A stretch of DNA of 64,000 nt from Butyrivibrio proteoclasticus B316 (GTDB lineage Bacteria; Bacillota; Clostridia; Lachnospirales; Lachnospiraceae), in assembly GCF_000145035.1 (NCBI RefSeq), contig NC_014387.1:1912001-1976000 (forward strand). The letters run 5' to 3'. Every line of letters starts with the position of its first letter. Position 1 is the stretch's first letter. Of the stretch, positions 1-8,848 are shown piece by piece. Below the pieces are notes generated by a model. That model saw nothing but the letters and a program-made list of their open reading frames with translations. It was not told the DNA's origin and did not search any database. A program made the translations under genes and the position numbers.

Positions 1-1092
1 ACTGTGAAGTTTGTCATTGACCATGTCTCTGTTGGAAGCTGAACATAGTTAAGTGATGGATCATCACCTGAAACGATACCAAGGTTCTCAATCTTTCCTG
101 AGTGAGCAGCCCAGTTACCAGCAACTACATCTGTAAGTGTTGCATTGACTGTAGCAGCAAGACCCTTCATAGCAGATGTTACGCAAACACCTTCGCCATA
201 AAGTCCATCGATTGTGCCAGACTGATCAACGTCAACACCAACAACCTTGCCGTCTACCTTCTTAGCAGCCTCACCAGCTGATGTGAAGATACCGCCGCCG
301 CAAGCAAATACGATCTCTGTTCCGTTAGAATACCATGTATCCATTGTAGCTGTAATAGCTTCGTCGCCGAAGAACTGTCCGCCGTATACATAGTTAACTT
401 CTACGTCAGAAGCAATGCCGAGCTCTGTAGCTGCAGCATCTGCACCCTGACCGAAACCGTAACCATAACGAACAACAGCAGGAACTGCCATACCGCCAAG
501 GAAACCAAGCTTCTTGTAGCCTTCCTTAACTACAGCGTAACCAGCCATGTAACCAGCAAGCTCTTCCTGGTATGTGAATGAGCATACGTTAGCAGGAAGC
601 TCTGTCATGCCAGCGCCTTCGAAGTCACCCTGTGAAACATCAAGAGCGATGATTGTTACATCTGGGTTAGCATCAGCTACTGCAGCGATCATTCCTGCGA
701 AAAGATATCCAGGAACAACAATTACGTTGTAACCATCTGCAACAGCATTGTTGAAAGCAGCTGTACGAGCCTCATCAGAGTCTTCTGTTGGCTTGTAGTA
801 CTGGAACTCAAGACCATTAGCCTTAGCGAAAGCATCTGAAGCCTCATAAGTTGTCTGGTTGAATGACATATCTGTGATGTCACCAGAGTCTGTGATCATA
901 GCGATCTTGAGGTCAGAAGCTGCCTCTGTTGCAGCAGGAGCCTCTGTGTTGTCTGCTGCTGGAGCTGCCTCTTCTGTAGCAGGAGCTTCTGTAGCAGGTG
1001 TCTCTGTTGCAGGTGCTTCTGTTGAACCACAAGCTACAAGAGAAGCTACCATTGTCGCAGCCATAAGAACTGACAAAAAGTCTCTTTTTCAT
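1..1092 (-). CDS. BMP-family nucleoside-binding lipoprotein (3' end outside window; apparent frameshift in signal peptide)
   Basis: Solute-binding lipoprotein of the BMP/Med family, which captures purine or pyrimidine nucleosides for an ABC importer. After a lipobox (VASLVACG) comes a linker of about 30 residues rich in Ala, Thr, Pro and Glu, then the BMP fold beginning LKIAMITDSGDITDMSFNQ. The C-terminus runs off the left edge. The ATG at 1090-1092 has an excellent GGAGGG site, but its frame ends within about 60 codons; the lipobox and mature protein are in another frame. Removing one base from the five-A run at 1075-1079 (five T on the coding strand) gives a normal start, MKKRLLSVLMAATMVASLV. 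The intact frame also has an internal ATG at 1062-1064, which would give a shortened signal peptide. Uridine phosphorylase just upstream supports nucleoside salvage. The shift may be a sequencing error or a real lesion. Confidence 0.82.
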
Positions 1093-1136
1093 AATTTCCC
1101 TCCATTTTGAATTGGTTGACTTTTTATAATAAAACC

Positions 1137-1916
1137 TTATAAGGCTTTATCCATAGCTATGAGGCGTTTAATAGCGCCAATTGTTGTACGGTAAACGTCA
1201 TCCATCTCGTGAACCTGTGGATTGGACAGCCCCTTCTTGGCCCTCTCCTGGTTAGCTACAACAAGCATAACCGCACCGGTTCTACATCTCAAATAATTAC
1301 CAACTATGAAAAGTGTAGATGATTCCATCTCAGAGCAAAGAGCTCCGCACTTGATCCAGGCATCCCATTTATACAAGAGCTCAGGACCAACAGGCTTAGT
1401 CTCCGGTTCATGCTGACCAAAGAAAGAATCCTTACACTGTACGACGCCAACATGATATTTAGCACCAGCTTCCTTGGCACCTTCTACCAAAGCGTTAACT
1501 ACATCAAAAGACGCTACTGCGGGATACTCAATCGGTGCATATTCCTTGGATGTGCCCTCTGCACGAATAGCTCCATTTGCAATTACAATGTCGCCACCGA
1601 TAACATCATCCTGCATACCACCAGATGTACCCATTCTAATAAAAGTATCAGCACCACACTTAGCAAGCTCTTCTACTGCAATTGCTGTTGAAGCGCCACC
1701 GATACCATGGGACATAACAGTAACCATCTCTCCATCGATAGTTCCTGTGTAAGTATTGTATTCTCTGTTATAAGCTACGAATCTGGGATTATCAAATAGA
1801 CGTGATATAGTCTCACACCTTCCGGGATCCCCCGTCAGAATAACGTAACGGCCTACATCACCTTTTTTCACATGAGTATGGTACTGATAACCAGCACCTT
1901 CTGTATAATCAACCAT
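1137..1916 (-). CDS. udp: Uridine phosphorylase (NP-I family)
   Basis: Cytoplasmic phosphorolysis of uridine to uracil and ribose-1-phosphate. The 259-residue length and the motifs fit the hexameric NP-I family: phosphate-binding GDPGR at residues 29-33, the GTSGG loop at 96-100 and the ribose-binding EMESS at 196-200. The pattern AVEELAKCGADTFIRMG is close to E. coli Udp. I chose ATG 1916 because a GGGGA site lies about 9 bases upstream; a TTG at 1931 would add five residues. A -10 TATAAT at 1963-1968 with a weak -35 ATGACT at 1986-1991 (17-base spacer) may drive it. The BMP lipoprotein follows 44 bases downstream, so the two probably form a nucleoside uptake and salvage unit. Purine specificity cannot be fully excluded by eye. 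Confidence 0.88.
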   Translation of the reverse strand: MVDYTEGAGYQYHTHVKKGDVGRYVILTGDPGRCETISRLFDNPRFVAYNREYNTYTGTIDGEMVTVMSHGIGGASTAIAVEELAKCGADTFIRMGTSGGMQDDVIGGDIVIANGAIRAEGTSKEYAPIEYPAVASFDVVNALVEGAKEAGAKYHVGVVQCKDSFFGQHEPETKPVGPELLYKWDAWIKCGALCSEMESSTLFIVGNYLRCRTGAVMLVVANQERAKKGLSNPQVHEMDDVYRTTIGAIKRLIAMDKAL

Positions 1917-2012
1917 AATTATTTTCCCCAAAAATTAATAAAGATTTTATTCCAATAACTTAATTATATGTTATTTTTAAACAAAAGTCATCAGCACTTC
2001 ATTATATAAAAA

Positions 2013-2525
2013 TTATAGCAATCCTTCAAGTACATGAATTGTTATTTTTCCGCCATTTACATCAATATTTCTGACGCAGTCCTTAATTACAGGTATGTAT
2101 ACCTTTTCATCAGAGCCTTCTCTGGCCATCTCATAAACATCATTAGCCCCGGTCTGAATAATATCTGTAACAACACCAAGCTTGTTTCCATCTTCATCGA
2201 CTATATCAAGCCCCATCAGATCTGCGCAATAATACTCACCCGGTTCAAGTTTTATGGCATCTTTACGTTCAATAGTAAGTTCACAGCCCCTGAATTTTTC
2301 AACATCATTTATATTGTTATACTGTTTGAACTTAACAATAACAAATTTTTTAAAAAATCTTGCGCTCTGCACGTCAAGCTCAATTTCCTCACCTCTCTGA
2401 GTGTGAAGTGTAACTTTCTTGAGCTTCTTGAATCTGTTAGGATCCTCGGTTGTAGGAAAGACATTTACTTCCCCCTGTAAACCATGCGTAGATGCGATTA
2501 CTCCGACTTGAAATCTGTCTGTCAT
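2013..2525 (-). CDS. rimM: Ribosome maturation factor RimM
   Basis: Assembly factor that binds S19 and matures the 30S head. The 170 residues fit the family: an N-terminal barrel with the VGVIASTHGLQGEV signature, then a C-terminal PRC-barrel (GEYYCADLMGLDIVDEDG). I moved the start to ATG 2525 because GGAGA lies six bases upstream; the longer ATG at 2537 has no ribosome site. It lies just after trmD with no room for a promoter. The usual order in Firmicutes is rimM then trmD, so the order here is reversed. No rplS follows. Confidence 0.93.
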   Translation of the reverse strand: MTDRFQVGVIASTHGLQGEVNVFPTTEDPNRFKKLKKVTLHTQRGEEIELDVQSARFFKKFVIVKFKQYNNINDVEKFRGCELTIERKDAIKLEPGEYYCADLMGLDIVDEDGNKLGVVTDIIQTGANDVYEMAREGSDEKVYIPVIKDCVRNIDVNGGKITIHVLEGLL

Positions 2526-2543
2526 TCTATTCTCCATATATTA

Positions 2544-3365
2544 TCAACTGATTGTTCCAATATTGTTATCTTCTGTTGTATTATCATTAGCCATTTCTTC
2601 ACTTGCTAACGGTTCTGCAGCTTTCTTTTTTCTGCGCTTTTTCTTCTCCGGTTTAGGTGGATTTTCTGCGAGCCACTTTTCATAAAGATCAGGTCTTCGC
2701 TCTTTTGTTCTGATAACTGACTGTTCAAGTCTCCACTCATCAACCTTCTTGTGATCACCTGAAAGAAGAATAGGCGGAACCTTTTTGCCCATCCATTCCT
2801 CCGGCCTTGAATACTGAGGATATTCCAACAGATAATTATTAAAACTCTCTGTCATCGCAGATTCATCGTTATTGAGAACGCCGGGAACCAGTCTTGAAAT
2901 AGCATCGATCATAACCATGGCAGGAAGCTCGCCTCCTGTCAGGACATAATCACCAATCGAAACATAGTCAGTAACTATTTCTTCCAGTACCCTCTCATCC
3001 ACTCCTTCATAATGGCCACACAAAAAAACCAGATTTTCTTCACTGGCAAGTTCCTGTGCCATTTTCTGGTTAAAAACTGAACCTTGAGGAGTAACATATA
3101 TTACTCTTGGAGATTTACATCCCTTATCAAGAATATCCTGTTCAATAGATTTATAGCAATCATAAATAGGCTGTGCCTGCATAAGCATACCTGCACCGCC
3201 TCCATATGTATAGTCGTCAACCTTATGATGTTTATCTTTAGAAAAGTCTCTGATATTGATAGCGTTAAAAGAAATATATCCTTTATCGCTTGCTCTTCCA
3301 GTAATACTACTGGATAAGCTTCCCATGATCATCTCTGGGAAAAGCGTCATAATATGAAAATTCAT
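2544..3365 (-). CDS. trmD: tRNA (guanine-N1-)-methyltransferase TrmD with lysine/arginine-rich tail
   Basis: SAM-dependent methylation of G37 in tRNAs, which prevents +1 frameshifting. The SPOUT trefoil-knot signatures are clear: YTYGGGAGMLMQAQP at about 53-66, LCGHYEGVDERV at 115-126 and SIGDYVLTGGELPAM at 136-150. At 273 residues it exceeds the usual 230-250; the excess is a C-terminal extension with a basic run at 240-249 followed by an acidic, Asn-rich end. The extension is not needed for catalysis in known TrmD and may bind RNA or be disordered. It sits between khpA and rimM in the ylxM operon. Confidence 0.95.
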   Translation of the reverse strand: MNFHIMTLFPEMIMGSLSSSITGRASDKGYISFNAINIRDFSKDKHHKVDDYTYGGGAGMLMQAQPIYDCYKSIEQDILDKGCKSPRVIYVTPQGSVFNQKMAQELASEENLVFLCGHYEGVDERVLEEIVTDYVSIGDYVLTGGELPAMVMIDAISRLVPGVLNNDESAMTESFNNYLLEYPQYSRPEEWMGKKVPPILLSGDHKKVDEWRLEQSVIRTKERRPDLYEKWLAENPPKPEKKKRRKKKAAEPLASEEMANDNTTEDNNIGTIS

Positions 3366-3399
3366 GAATCGTTCTCGTATATATTTTTTTATACATTAA

Positions 3400-3431
3400 G
3401 AGTCGAATAAAGCAAAAGCCCTATTCGACTC
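3400..3431 (-). other. Perfect 10-bp hairpin between khpA and trmD
   Basis: GAGTCGAATA (3400-3409) and TATTCGACTC (3422-3431) are exact inverted repeats around a 12-base loop. No U-run follows on the minus strand, so it is not a typical terminator. It may be an mRNA processing or stabilising structure that sets trmD-rimM expression relative to the ribosomal genes upstream. Confidence 0.6.
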
Positions 3432-3455
3432 ATTAACTGGCAACTTGAGGTCTAA

Positions 3456-3683
3456 TCAAACTATCTCAACGTCCACCTTGAGATTATCTCTGGTAGATGC
3501 AGCCTTAACAACAGCTCTGATTGCCTTAGCAATACGTCCCTGCTTGCCAATAACCTTGCCCATGTCTGAAGGTGCTACATGAAGCTCGATCATAATATTA
3601 CGCCCGTCTGTTTTCTCGGAAACAACAACTTCATCCGGATTATCAACTAGCGCTTTTGCGATAACTTCAACTAATTCTTTCAT
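3456..3683 (-). CDS. khpA: KH-domain RNA-binding protein KhpA (YlqC)
   Basis: Small single-KH RNA-binding protein of 75 residues. The KH GxxG loop is visible as GKVIGKQGR, preceded by an amphipathic strand-helix. In Firmicutes KhpA pairs with KhpB/Jag and influences cell elongation and sRNA binding. Its position directly after rpsP is the conserved one. A GGGGG ribosome site lies upstream of the ATG. Confidence 0.93.
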   Translation of the reverse strand: MKELVEVIAKALVDNPDEVVVSEKTDGRNIMIELHVAPSDMGKVIGKQGRIAKAIRAVVKAASTRDNLKVDVEIV

Positions 3684-3760
3684 TGATTAACCCCCGGCAA
3701 CTTATTGTTATAGTTATTTGTATGAGCCAAGAATCGGAAATAGCTCTACATATAACCTAA

Positions 3761-4003
3761 TTATTTAATGCCGGCCTGCTTAAGAAGCTTAGCAACTGAC
3801 TCAGTTGGCTGTGCACCATTAGCGAGCCACTTCTTAGCGAGCTCCTCGTTGATCTTAACTGTGCTAGGATCTGTGTTAGGATCGTATGTTCCGATCTCAT
3901 CGATGAACTTACCCTGTACAGGAGCCTTTGAATCAGAAACGATAATTCTGTAGAAAGGAACCTTCTTCTTACCAATTCTCTTTAATCTCATTTTTACTGC
4001 CAT
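3761..4003 (-). CDS. rpsP: 30S ribosomal protein S16
   Basis: 80-residue S16 with the conserved N-terminus [20 protein letters not shown] and the [19 protein letters not shown] motif. It lies between ffh and khpA as in most Firmicutes. A GGAGG site precedes the ATG. Length and sequence are typical. Confidence 0.97.
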   Translation of the reverse strand: MAVKMRLKRIGKKKVPFYRIIVSDSKAPVQGKFIDEIGTYDPNTDPSTVKINEELAKKWLANGAQPTESVAKLLKQAGIK

Positions 4004-4088
4004 TTTAAATTTCCTCCATTTAAAAAAATTAAGATAGATATTTATTTGCTTATATGTGTAAAACAGCTAATTATAGCTGATAGACATA

Positions 4089-5462
4089 TCAAAACGGGAA
4101 CTTGCCGCCCTTAAAACCGCCAAAGCCTCCGAATTTACCAAATCCACGCTTGTCACCCATAAGTCCGGGCATCTGTTTCATCATCTTCTGCATCTGTTCG
4201 AACTGTTTGATAAATCGGTTAACATCAGCAATATCATTGCCTGATCCCTTGGCAATCCTAAATTTCCTCTGAGGGCTCATAAGTTTAGGATTCTTACGTT
4301 CCTCAGGAGTCATAGAAAGTACTATTGCCTCGATTCTCGCAAGCTGTTTCTCATCAGGAAGCATATCATCACTGATCTTGCCCATTCCCGGAAGCATGCC
4401 CATAATAGATGAAAGGCCTCCCATATTGCGCATGGCCTTCATACTCTCAAGATACATTTCAAAATCGATCTTGCCCTTCTTCATCTTCTGGGCCATTTCA
4501 CGATCTTTTTCTGCATCTCTCTCGGCATTAGCCTCAACGGCCTTATCAATAAGACTCAGCACATCTCCCATTCCAAGGATACGACTAGCCATTCTGTCAG
4601 GATAGAACTGCTCCAGATCAGAAAGCTTCTCGCCCATGCCCACATAAAGAATAGGCTTCCCTGTAACCGCCTTGGTAGAAAGAGCAGCACCACCTCTGGA
4701 ATCACCATCCATCTTGGAAAGGATGATTCCATCAACTCCGACTTTTTCATTGAATTCAGAAGCAACATTAACTGCCTCCTGACCAGTCATGGCATCAACA
4801 ACAAGAAGAGTCTGATGAACGCCTACAGCGTTCTTAATATCTACAAGCTCCTGCATCATGATATCATCAATCTGCAGTCGTCCGGCTGTATCAATGATCA
4901 CTACATTGTTGCCTTTTTTCCTGGCTTCTTCAATTGAAGCCTTGGCAATATCAACCGGGTCAGCATGTGATCCAAGTGTAAAGAAATCAACTTCCTGCTT
5001 GCTGGCATTGATCTGTAACTGATCAATAGCTGCAGGTCTGTATATATCGCAGGCTACAAGAAGAGGTTTTCTGCCCTTCAGCTTGAGCTTGCCGGCAATC
5101 TTGGCTGCAGTAGTTGTCTTACCTGCACCCTGAAGACCGCACATCATAAGAACAGTAATCTCATTAGTAGGCTGAAGCTTGATCTCAGTGGTCTCAGATC
5201 CCATGAGGGAAATCATTTCCTCATTAACAATCTTGATAACCATCTGTCCAGGATTAAGACCATTTAAAACATCCTCACCAACCGCTCTCTCCTGAACCGC
5301 TGAAATAAACTGCTTAACAACCTTGAAGCTGACATCAGCTTCCAAAAGTGCCATCTTGACTTCTTTTAAAGCAAGCTTAACATCTTCTTCCGTAAGACGG
5401 CCCTTACCGCGAAGGTTTCTAAATACATTTTGAAGTTTATCTGTAAGACTTTCAAAAGCCAT
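4089..5462 (-). CDS. ffh: Signal recognition particle protein Ffh (SRP54)
   Basis: GTPase subunit of SRP, which binds signal sequences and 4.5S/6S RNA and docks with FtsY at the membrane. The 457 residues show the N domain (1-85), the G domain with P-loop GLQGAGKTTTAAK near residue 110, DTAGR, and LSKMDGDSRGGAALS, and a methionine-rich M domain (about 300-435) ending in a Gly/Phe/Lys-rich tail (FGKFGGFGGFKGGKF). Three bases separate it from ylxM, its usual partner. Confidence 0.97.
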   Translation of the reverse strand: MAFESLTDKLQNVFRNLRGKGRLTEEDVKLALKEVKMALLEADVSFKVVKQFISAVQERAVGEDVLNGLNPGQMVIKIVNEEMISLMGSETTEIKLQPTNEITVLMMCGLQGAGKTTTAAKIAGKLKLKGRKPLLVACDIYRPAAIDQLQINASKQEVDFFTLGSHADPVDIAKASIEEARKKGNNVVIIDTAGRLQIDDIMMQELVDIKNAVGVHQTLLVVDAMTGQEAVNVASEFNEKVGVDGIILSKMDGDSRGGAALSTKAVTGKPILYVGMGEKLSDLEQFYPDRMASRILGMGDVLSLIDKAVEANAERDAEKDREMAQKMKKGKIDFEMYLESMKAMRNMGGLSSIMGMLPGMGKISDDMLPDEKQLARIEAIVLSMTPEERKNPKLMSPQRKFRIAKGSGNDIADVNRFIKQFEQMQKMMKQMPGLMGDKRGFGKFGGFGGFKGGKFPF

Positions 5463-5465
5463 TTA

Positions 5466-5813
5466 TTATGTTAGCTCCTCGATTAGTTTTCCCGAAATGG
5501 ATTTAAGTCTGTCTCTAAGTTCATCACTCAGGTCATTTCCCAAGTCTGTGGCTATCACATCCAAAGCCTGGGCTTCAGCCTTGATGGCCTCAAACCTTCT
5601 GATCATATGAAGTCTGTCTTCATATCCCTGAAGAGTATTGGTGCATCTCTTGATCAGATCATGCACCCCTTGCTTGCTGATTCCATTCTCATCAGCAATC
5701 TCGGTAAGAGACATATCATTATAAACAGCGGCCTCATATATTTCCTTCTGATGTTCAGTTAGAAGCTCGCCATAAAAATCATACAACAAGCCTTGCTCTA
5801 CGATTTTCTTCAT
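5466..5813 (-). CDS. ylxM: YlxM/p13-like SRP-associated DNA-binding protein
   Basis: UPF0122 protein of 115 residues with a sigma-70 region-4-like helix-turn-helix (MSLTEIADENGISKQGVHDL). YlxM of streptococci binds SRP components and stimulates Ffh-FtsY GTPase, which fits its position immediately before ffh. I chose ATG 5813 because GAGG lies six bases upstream; a longer reading frame to 5840 would begin inside the promoter region and exceed the family length. A consensus promoter ends about 33 bases upstream. Confidence 0.9.
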   Translation of the reverse strand: MKKIVEQGLLYDFYGELLTEHQKEIYEAAVYNDMSLTEIADENGISKQGVHDLIKRCTNTLQGYEDRLHMIRRFEAIKAEAQALDVIATDLGNDLSDELRDRLKSISGKLIEELT

Positions 5814-5845
5814 ATGTACCCTCTTTACCATTAAACACAAATGAT

Positions 5846-5874
5846 ATAATATACAAAAACAAAATAAGTGTCAA
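5846..5874 (-). promoter_or_regulatory. Promoter of the ylxM-ffh-rpsP-khpA-trmD-rimM operon
   Basis: Minus-strand -35 TTGACA (5869-5874), 17-base spacer and -10 TATTAT (5846-5851). The -35 box lies inside one arm of the terminator hairpin of the gene upstream. The inferred start near 5839 gives a leader of about 26 bases before the ylxM ATG. Confidence 0.8.
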
Positions 5875-5895
5875 GTATTTTTTCTTGACACTTAT
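5853..5895 (-). terminator. Rho-independent terminator after the AraC regulator gene
   Basis: ATAAGTGTCAAG (5864-5875) pairs exactly with CTTGACACTTAT (5884-5895) around an 8-base loop. On the minus strand TTTTGTTTTTG follows. It ends the ilvA-to-araC block and overlaps the ylxM promoter. Confidence 0.82.
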
Positions 5896-5975
5896 CAAAG
5901 TACAAATCCAAGACTTAATATCAACTGTAAGTACACTATTCTTATATGCTTCAGAACCAAACTTACGAAATCAGC

Positions 5976-6866
5976 CTAACTTTTTATATCTGACGGAAGC
6001 ATCCCAAGCTGATTTTTAAAAGCTCTACTAAAAGAGGAATAGTCCTTAAAGCCACATTCAAGGCAAGCTGTAGTTGCAGGTATTCCTGACATTATCTGAT
6101 TTCTGGCATAAAGAATTCTCTTTTCGGATATATACTGATGAATGGAATAGCCAGTCTCATTTTTGAACACTCTCATCATATGATACTTACTCATATAAAA
6201 GTGGTCAGCAAGATAATCAATAGAAAGATCTCCGGACAAATTTTCTGTTATATAGTTGATAAGTTCTATAACCTTTCGATTATATCTTGCTTCAGGTTTA
6301 AAGCCAAAATCCTCACTTATGCAGGCTTTATTAAAATCGATAAGAGCCTTCAAAACATCTATCCTTGTCAGAAGTTCTCCGGCATATTCATCCTTCTCTC
6401 TCTGAATATCACGCTCTATCTTTATAAACTGTTCATATAAACTGGTGCTGACGTCTCCAGGAAATCTCACCACATAGCTACCGATTTCTTTGGCTTTGGC
6501 AAAGGCATCAAGAAGTCCGTACTTACTAAGAAAGCCATCACTAAGATACAATATCACTCTGTCATAATAATCATTTTTGCCACCATCACCAGACAGATCA
6601 CCCTCGTTTTGATATGTGACAGGTTTGTGAATAAGATGCCTGTTTACAAGCACAAAATCGAAGGGCAGGAGTTCATACTCCCGTCCTTCGATCAAATATT
6701 TAACATTACCGCCAAGTATCAGAATAACCTTGTGAAAATCATGATAATGATAAGGAACGTCTATATTTATTCGGTCCTTAATGTGAAAGAACCGAAAATC
6801 CTGTTCGAGATATCCCTTCTGTTCATAATCAGAATAAGGTATTTTTTCATCGTAATCTTTGGTCAT
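5976..6866 (-). CDS. AraC-family transcriptional regulator
   Basis: About 296 residues. The N-terminal half is a cupin-like sensor (PYHYHDFHKVILILGGNVKYLIEGREYEL pattern), and the C-terminal 100 residues are a double helix-turn-helix of AraC type (LADHFYMSKYHMMRVFKNETG, then CGFKDYSSFSRAFKNQLGM). Its effector is unknown. ATG 6866 gives a conventional start; a TTG at 6878 overlaps the stop of the GH25 gene. It ends a tightly packed block with the lysozyme, YitT and ilvA genes and may be co-transcribed with them. Confidence 0.88.
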   Translation of the reverse strand: MTKDYDEKIPYSDYEQKGYLEQDFRFFHIKDRINIDVPYHYHDFHKVILILGGNVKYLIEGREYELLPFDFVLVNRHLIHKPVTYQNEGDLSGDGGKNDYYDRVILYLSDGFLSKYGLLDAFAKAKEIGSYVVRFPGDVSTSLYEQFIKIERDIQREKDEYAGELLTRIDVLKALIDFNKACISEDFGFKPEARYNRKVIELINYITENLSGDLSIDYLADHFYMSKYHMMRVFKNETGYSIHQYISEKRILYARNQIMSGIPATTACLECGFKDYSSFSRAFKNQLGMLPSDIKS

Positions 6867-6874
6867 CTTTTTTC

Positions 6875-7969
6875 TCAATAGTCAGTTATACAAATATCAA
6901 GATCAACGTTGCCATCAATTCCGGCCACTTTACCGGAAGATGTAAACTGCCATACATCAAAATGATATGGATAATACAGAGGAGTTCCATAATATGCTAT
7001 CCAAATATCATAGTCATCAACATCCTGAGCGTCCATCAAAAGAGTGTATGATTTAACATTACCATAGATCATAGGCTTGTAGCCTGCACTTCTGACTGTA
7101 TCACAGAAAGTATGCACCACTGCCTCATACTGGTCAGATGTAAGTTCATTGGTCCTGGCAGAATCAGAGTCTGCTGATTCTACATCGATAACGACAGGAT
7201 ATTTGACCTCATAAGGCTCTATCATATCGAGAACCAGCTGAACCTCATCAAGCGCTTCTTCTTCATTAACTGCCTGTGAATAAAAGTATACGCCTACATC
7301 TATGCCACTTGCAGTTGCGCCCTTTATATTATCTTCAAAGCAGTCATCTACAAGTATCTTACCCTCTGTAGTACCTCTAAGGCCCACTCTTATAAAAGCA
7401 AAATCAATACCTGCATCTGCAACCTTGTCCCAGTCAATCTTCCCCTGAAACCTTGATACATCGACACCTTTTTTGACATTTACAGAACCATCCTCGCCGA
7501 CATATTCAAGGAAACCGTCCTCACCAACTTCAAAATCTTCCTCTGTAAAGCCATGGTGAGCTATAGAATCCAAAATAGGAAAAAAGTAATACCTTCCGGA
7601 GCTGGCAACTACCATCTGGTCCGGGAAAAGAGATCTTATAGTACTGGTAGTCCCCTCACCCGCTTCAAGCTTTTCCTGTATTTTCTCTTTTATAGAGTTT
7701 GTAGTCTCTACCCTTGTCTCTTCCTTGGCATTTTCAATAAGCTTGTCAGCTTCAGTCAACGTATAATAGCCTTCCTCATTAAGAGCCTCAAGTTCGCTTC
7801 TGACTGCTTCCTCTTCTCTCTTTAAGGAAGCATTCTTAATAAGCAGCATGACACTGAATGACAGTGCCAAAAGAGCTACTAGACTTAAAAAGATAATTGA
7901 AATTATGTTATGCGAATTTCTAACGCCAATTCGTTCTCTGGTATCCTGGGAAGTATTATTCATGCTCAC
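6875..7969 (-). CDS. Membrane-anchored GH25 (lysozyme-like) muramidase
   Basis: Predicted N-acetylmuramidase acting on peptidoglycan outside the membrane. A single N-terminal membrane segment (about 21-44) is followed by a charged coiled-coil-like stretch (48-105) and a linker. The GH25 barrel starts with GVDVSRFQG (168-176) and continues to the end. The catalytic acidic pair sits in VVIDVES (D262, E264), and the family ending GIDGNVDLDIC is present. The anchor and coiled coil would hold it at the cell surface. GTG 7969 overlaps the yitT stop; ATG 7963 is an alternative start. The order with yitT and araC gives no clear functional link. Confidence 0.9.
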   Translation of the reverse strand: MSMNNTSQDTRERIGVRNSHNIISIIFLSLVALLALSFSVMLLIKNASLKREEEAVRSELEALNEEGYYTLTEADKLIENAKEETRVETTNSIKEKIQEKLEAGEGTTSTIRSLFPDQMVVASSGRYYFFPILDSIAHHGFTEEDFEVGEDGFLEYVGEDGSVNVKKGVDVSRFQGKIDWDKVADAGIDFAFIRVGLRGTTEGKILVDDCFEDNIKGATASGIDVGVYFYSQAVNEEEALDEVQLVLDMIEPYEVKYPVVIDVESADSDSARTNELTSDQYEAVVHTFCDTVRSAGYKPMIYGNVKSYTLLMDAQDVDDYDIWIAYYGTPLYYPYHFDVWQFTSSGKVAGIDGNVDLDICITDY

Positions 7970-8847
7970 ATTCTCTCGTCAAAATAACTTTTATATCCTT
8001 CTCCAAATATCTCACTTGCGCTGGTAACTATCATAAATGCATTGGGATCTTCTTCCCTCACAATATCTTCAGCCATTGGTGATAGCCTTTTCTTGATAGC
8101 GCACATGATAACCTTTTTCTTCTCACCACTATATGCACCCTGTGCAAACACGTGAGTTGCTCCTATATCCAATTCATCAAGAAGCCTTGCCGTAATAATA
8201 TCCGGATGATCCGAGATAATATAAATCAGCTTGGCTCCATCCCTTCCATAAAGTACAAGATCAAGTACTGATGAAGTAACCATTACTGAAATGAATGAAT
8301 ATAATGCTGCTGTAATATCCTGAAACACGATACCCGCAATGATAAGGACTATCACATCGGTCATAATATATAACATGCCCGTTTTGATGTGAGGATATTT
8401 AAGTCTTAGTATCTTAATTATAACATCAGTACCGCCACTTGTAGCATGTGATTTAAAGATAATGCCCATAGCTACTGCAGAAAGAGCACTTCCAATAGTC
8501 ACACCCAAAATAATATCATTTATATAAAATGCCGATAAATAGGTACTGAAAAAATCTGTAGTTAAAGATATAACCGCAGTTGCGTAAATAGTTGAAATAG
8601 TAAATCTTATACCAAACTTCCAAATAGCCACGATCAAAATAGGAATATTCATAAAAAGAAACCACATACCGGTTCCTATAGGAACAATCCTGTTAAGAAC
8701 AATGGCAAGACCTGTTATACCACCTGGAGCTATATTGTTGGGATCTACCAAAAGTGCTGTTGCAAGTCCGTATATAGAGGATGCAAAAGTAATCAAAAGA
8801 TAGTCCTTAAGTCTGGCCTTAATGCTTGTTTTATTTGTACTGCTCAT
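7966..8847 (-). CDS. YitT-family membrane protein (DUF161/DUF2179)
   Basis: 293 residues: five or so hydrophobic segments between 15 and 190 with the family signature GLATALLVDPNNIAPGGITG, then a cytoplasmic C-terminal DUF2179 domain (KLIYIISDHPDIITARLLDELDIGATHV and KVIMCAIKKR). These proteins are common in Firmicutes in several copies. Transport function has been suggested but I know of no firm substrate. It lies two bases downstream of ilvA. Confidence 0.9.
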   Translation of the reverse strand: MSSTNKTSIKARLKDYLLITFASSIYGLATALLVDPNNIAPGGITGLAIVLNRIVPIGTGMWFLFMNIPILIVAIWKFGIRFTISTIYATAVISLTTDFFSTYLSAFYINDIILGVTIGSALSAVAMGIIFKSHATSGGTDVIIKILRLKYPHIKTGMLYIMTDVIVLIIAGIVFQDITAALYSFISVMVTSSVLDLVLYGRDGAKLIYIISDHPDIITARLLDELDIGATHVFAQGAYSGEKKKVIMCAIKKRLSPMAEDIVREEDPNAFMIVTSASEIFGEGYKSYFDERM

Positions 8848-8848
8848 A

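Noticed and set aside
859-1110. 83-residue plus-strand frame rich in Ala, Val, Ser and Gly
   Set aside because: Antisense of the repetitive Ala/Thr/Glu linker of the BMP lipoprotein.
3400-3431. Hairpin after khpA as a terminator
   Set aside because: No U-tract on either strand immediately after the stem, and trmD has no clear promoter, so read-through is needed.
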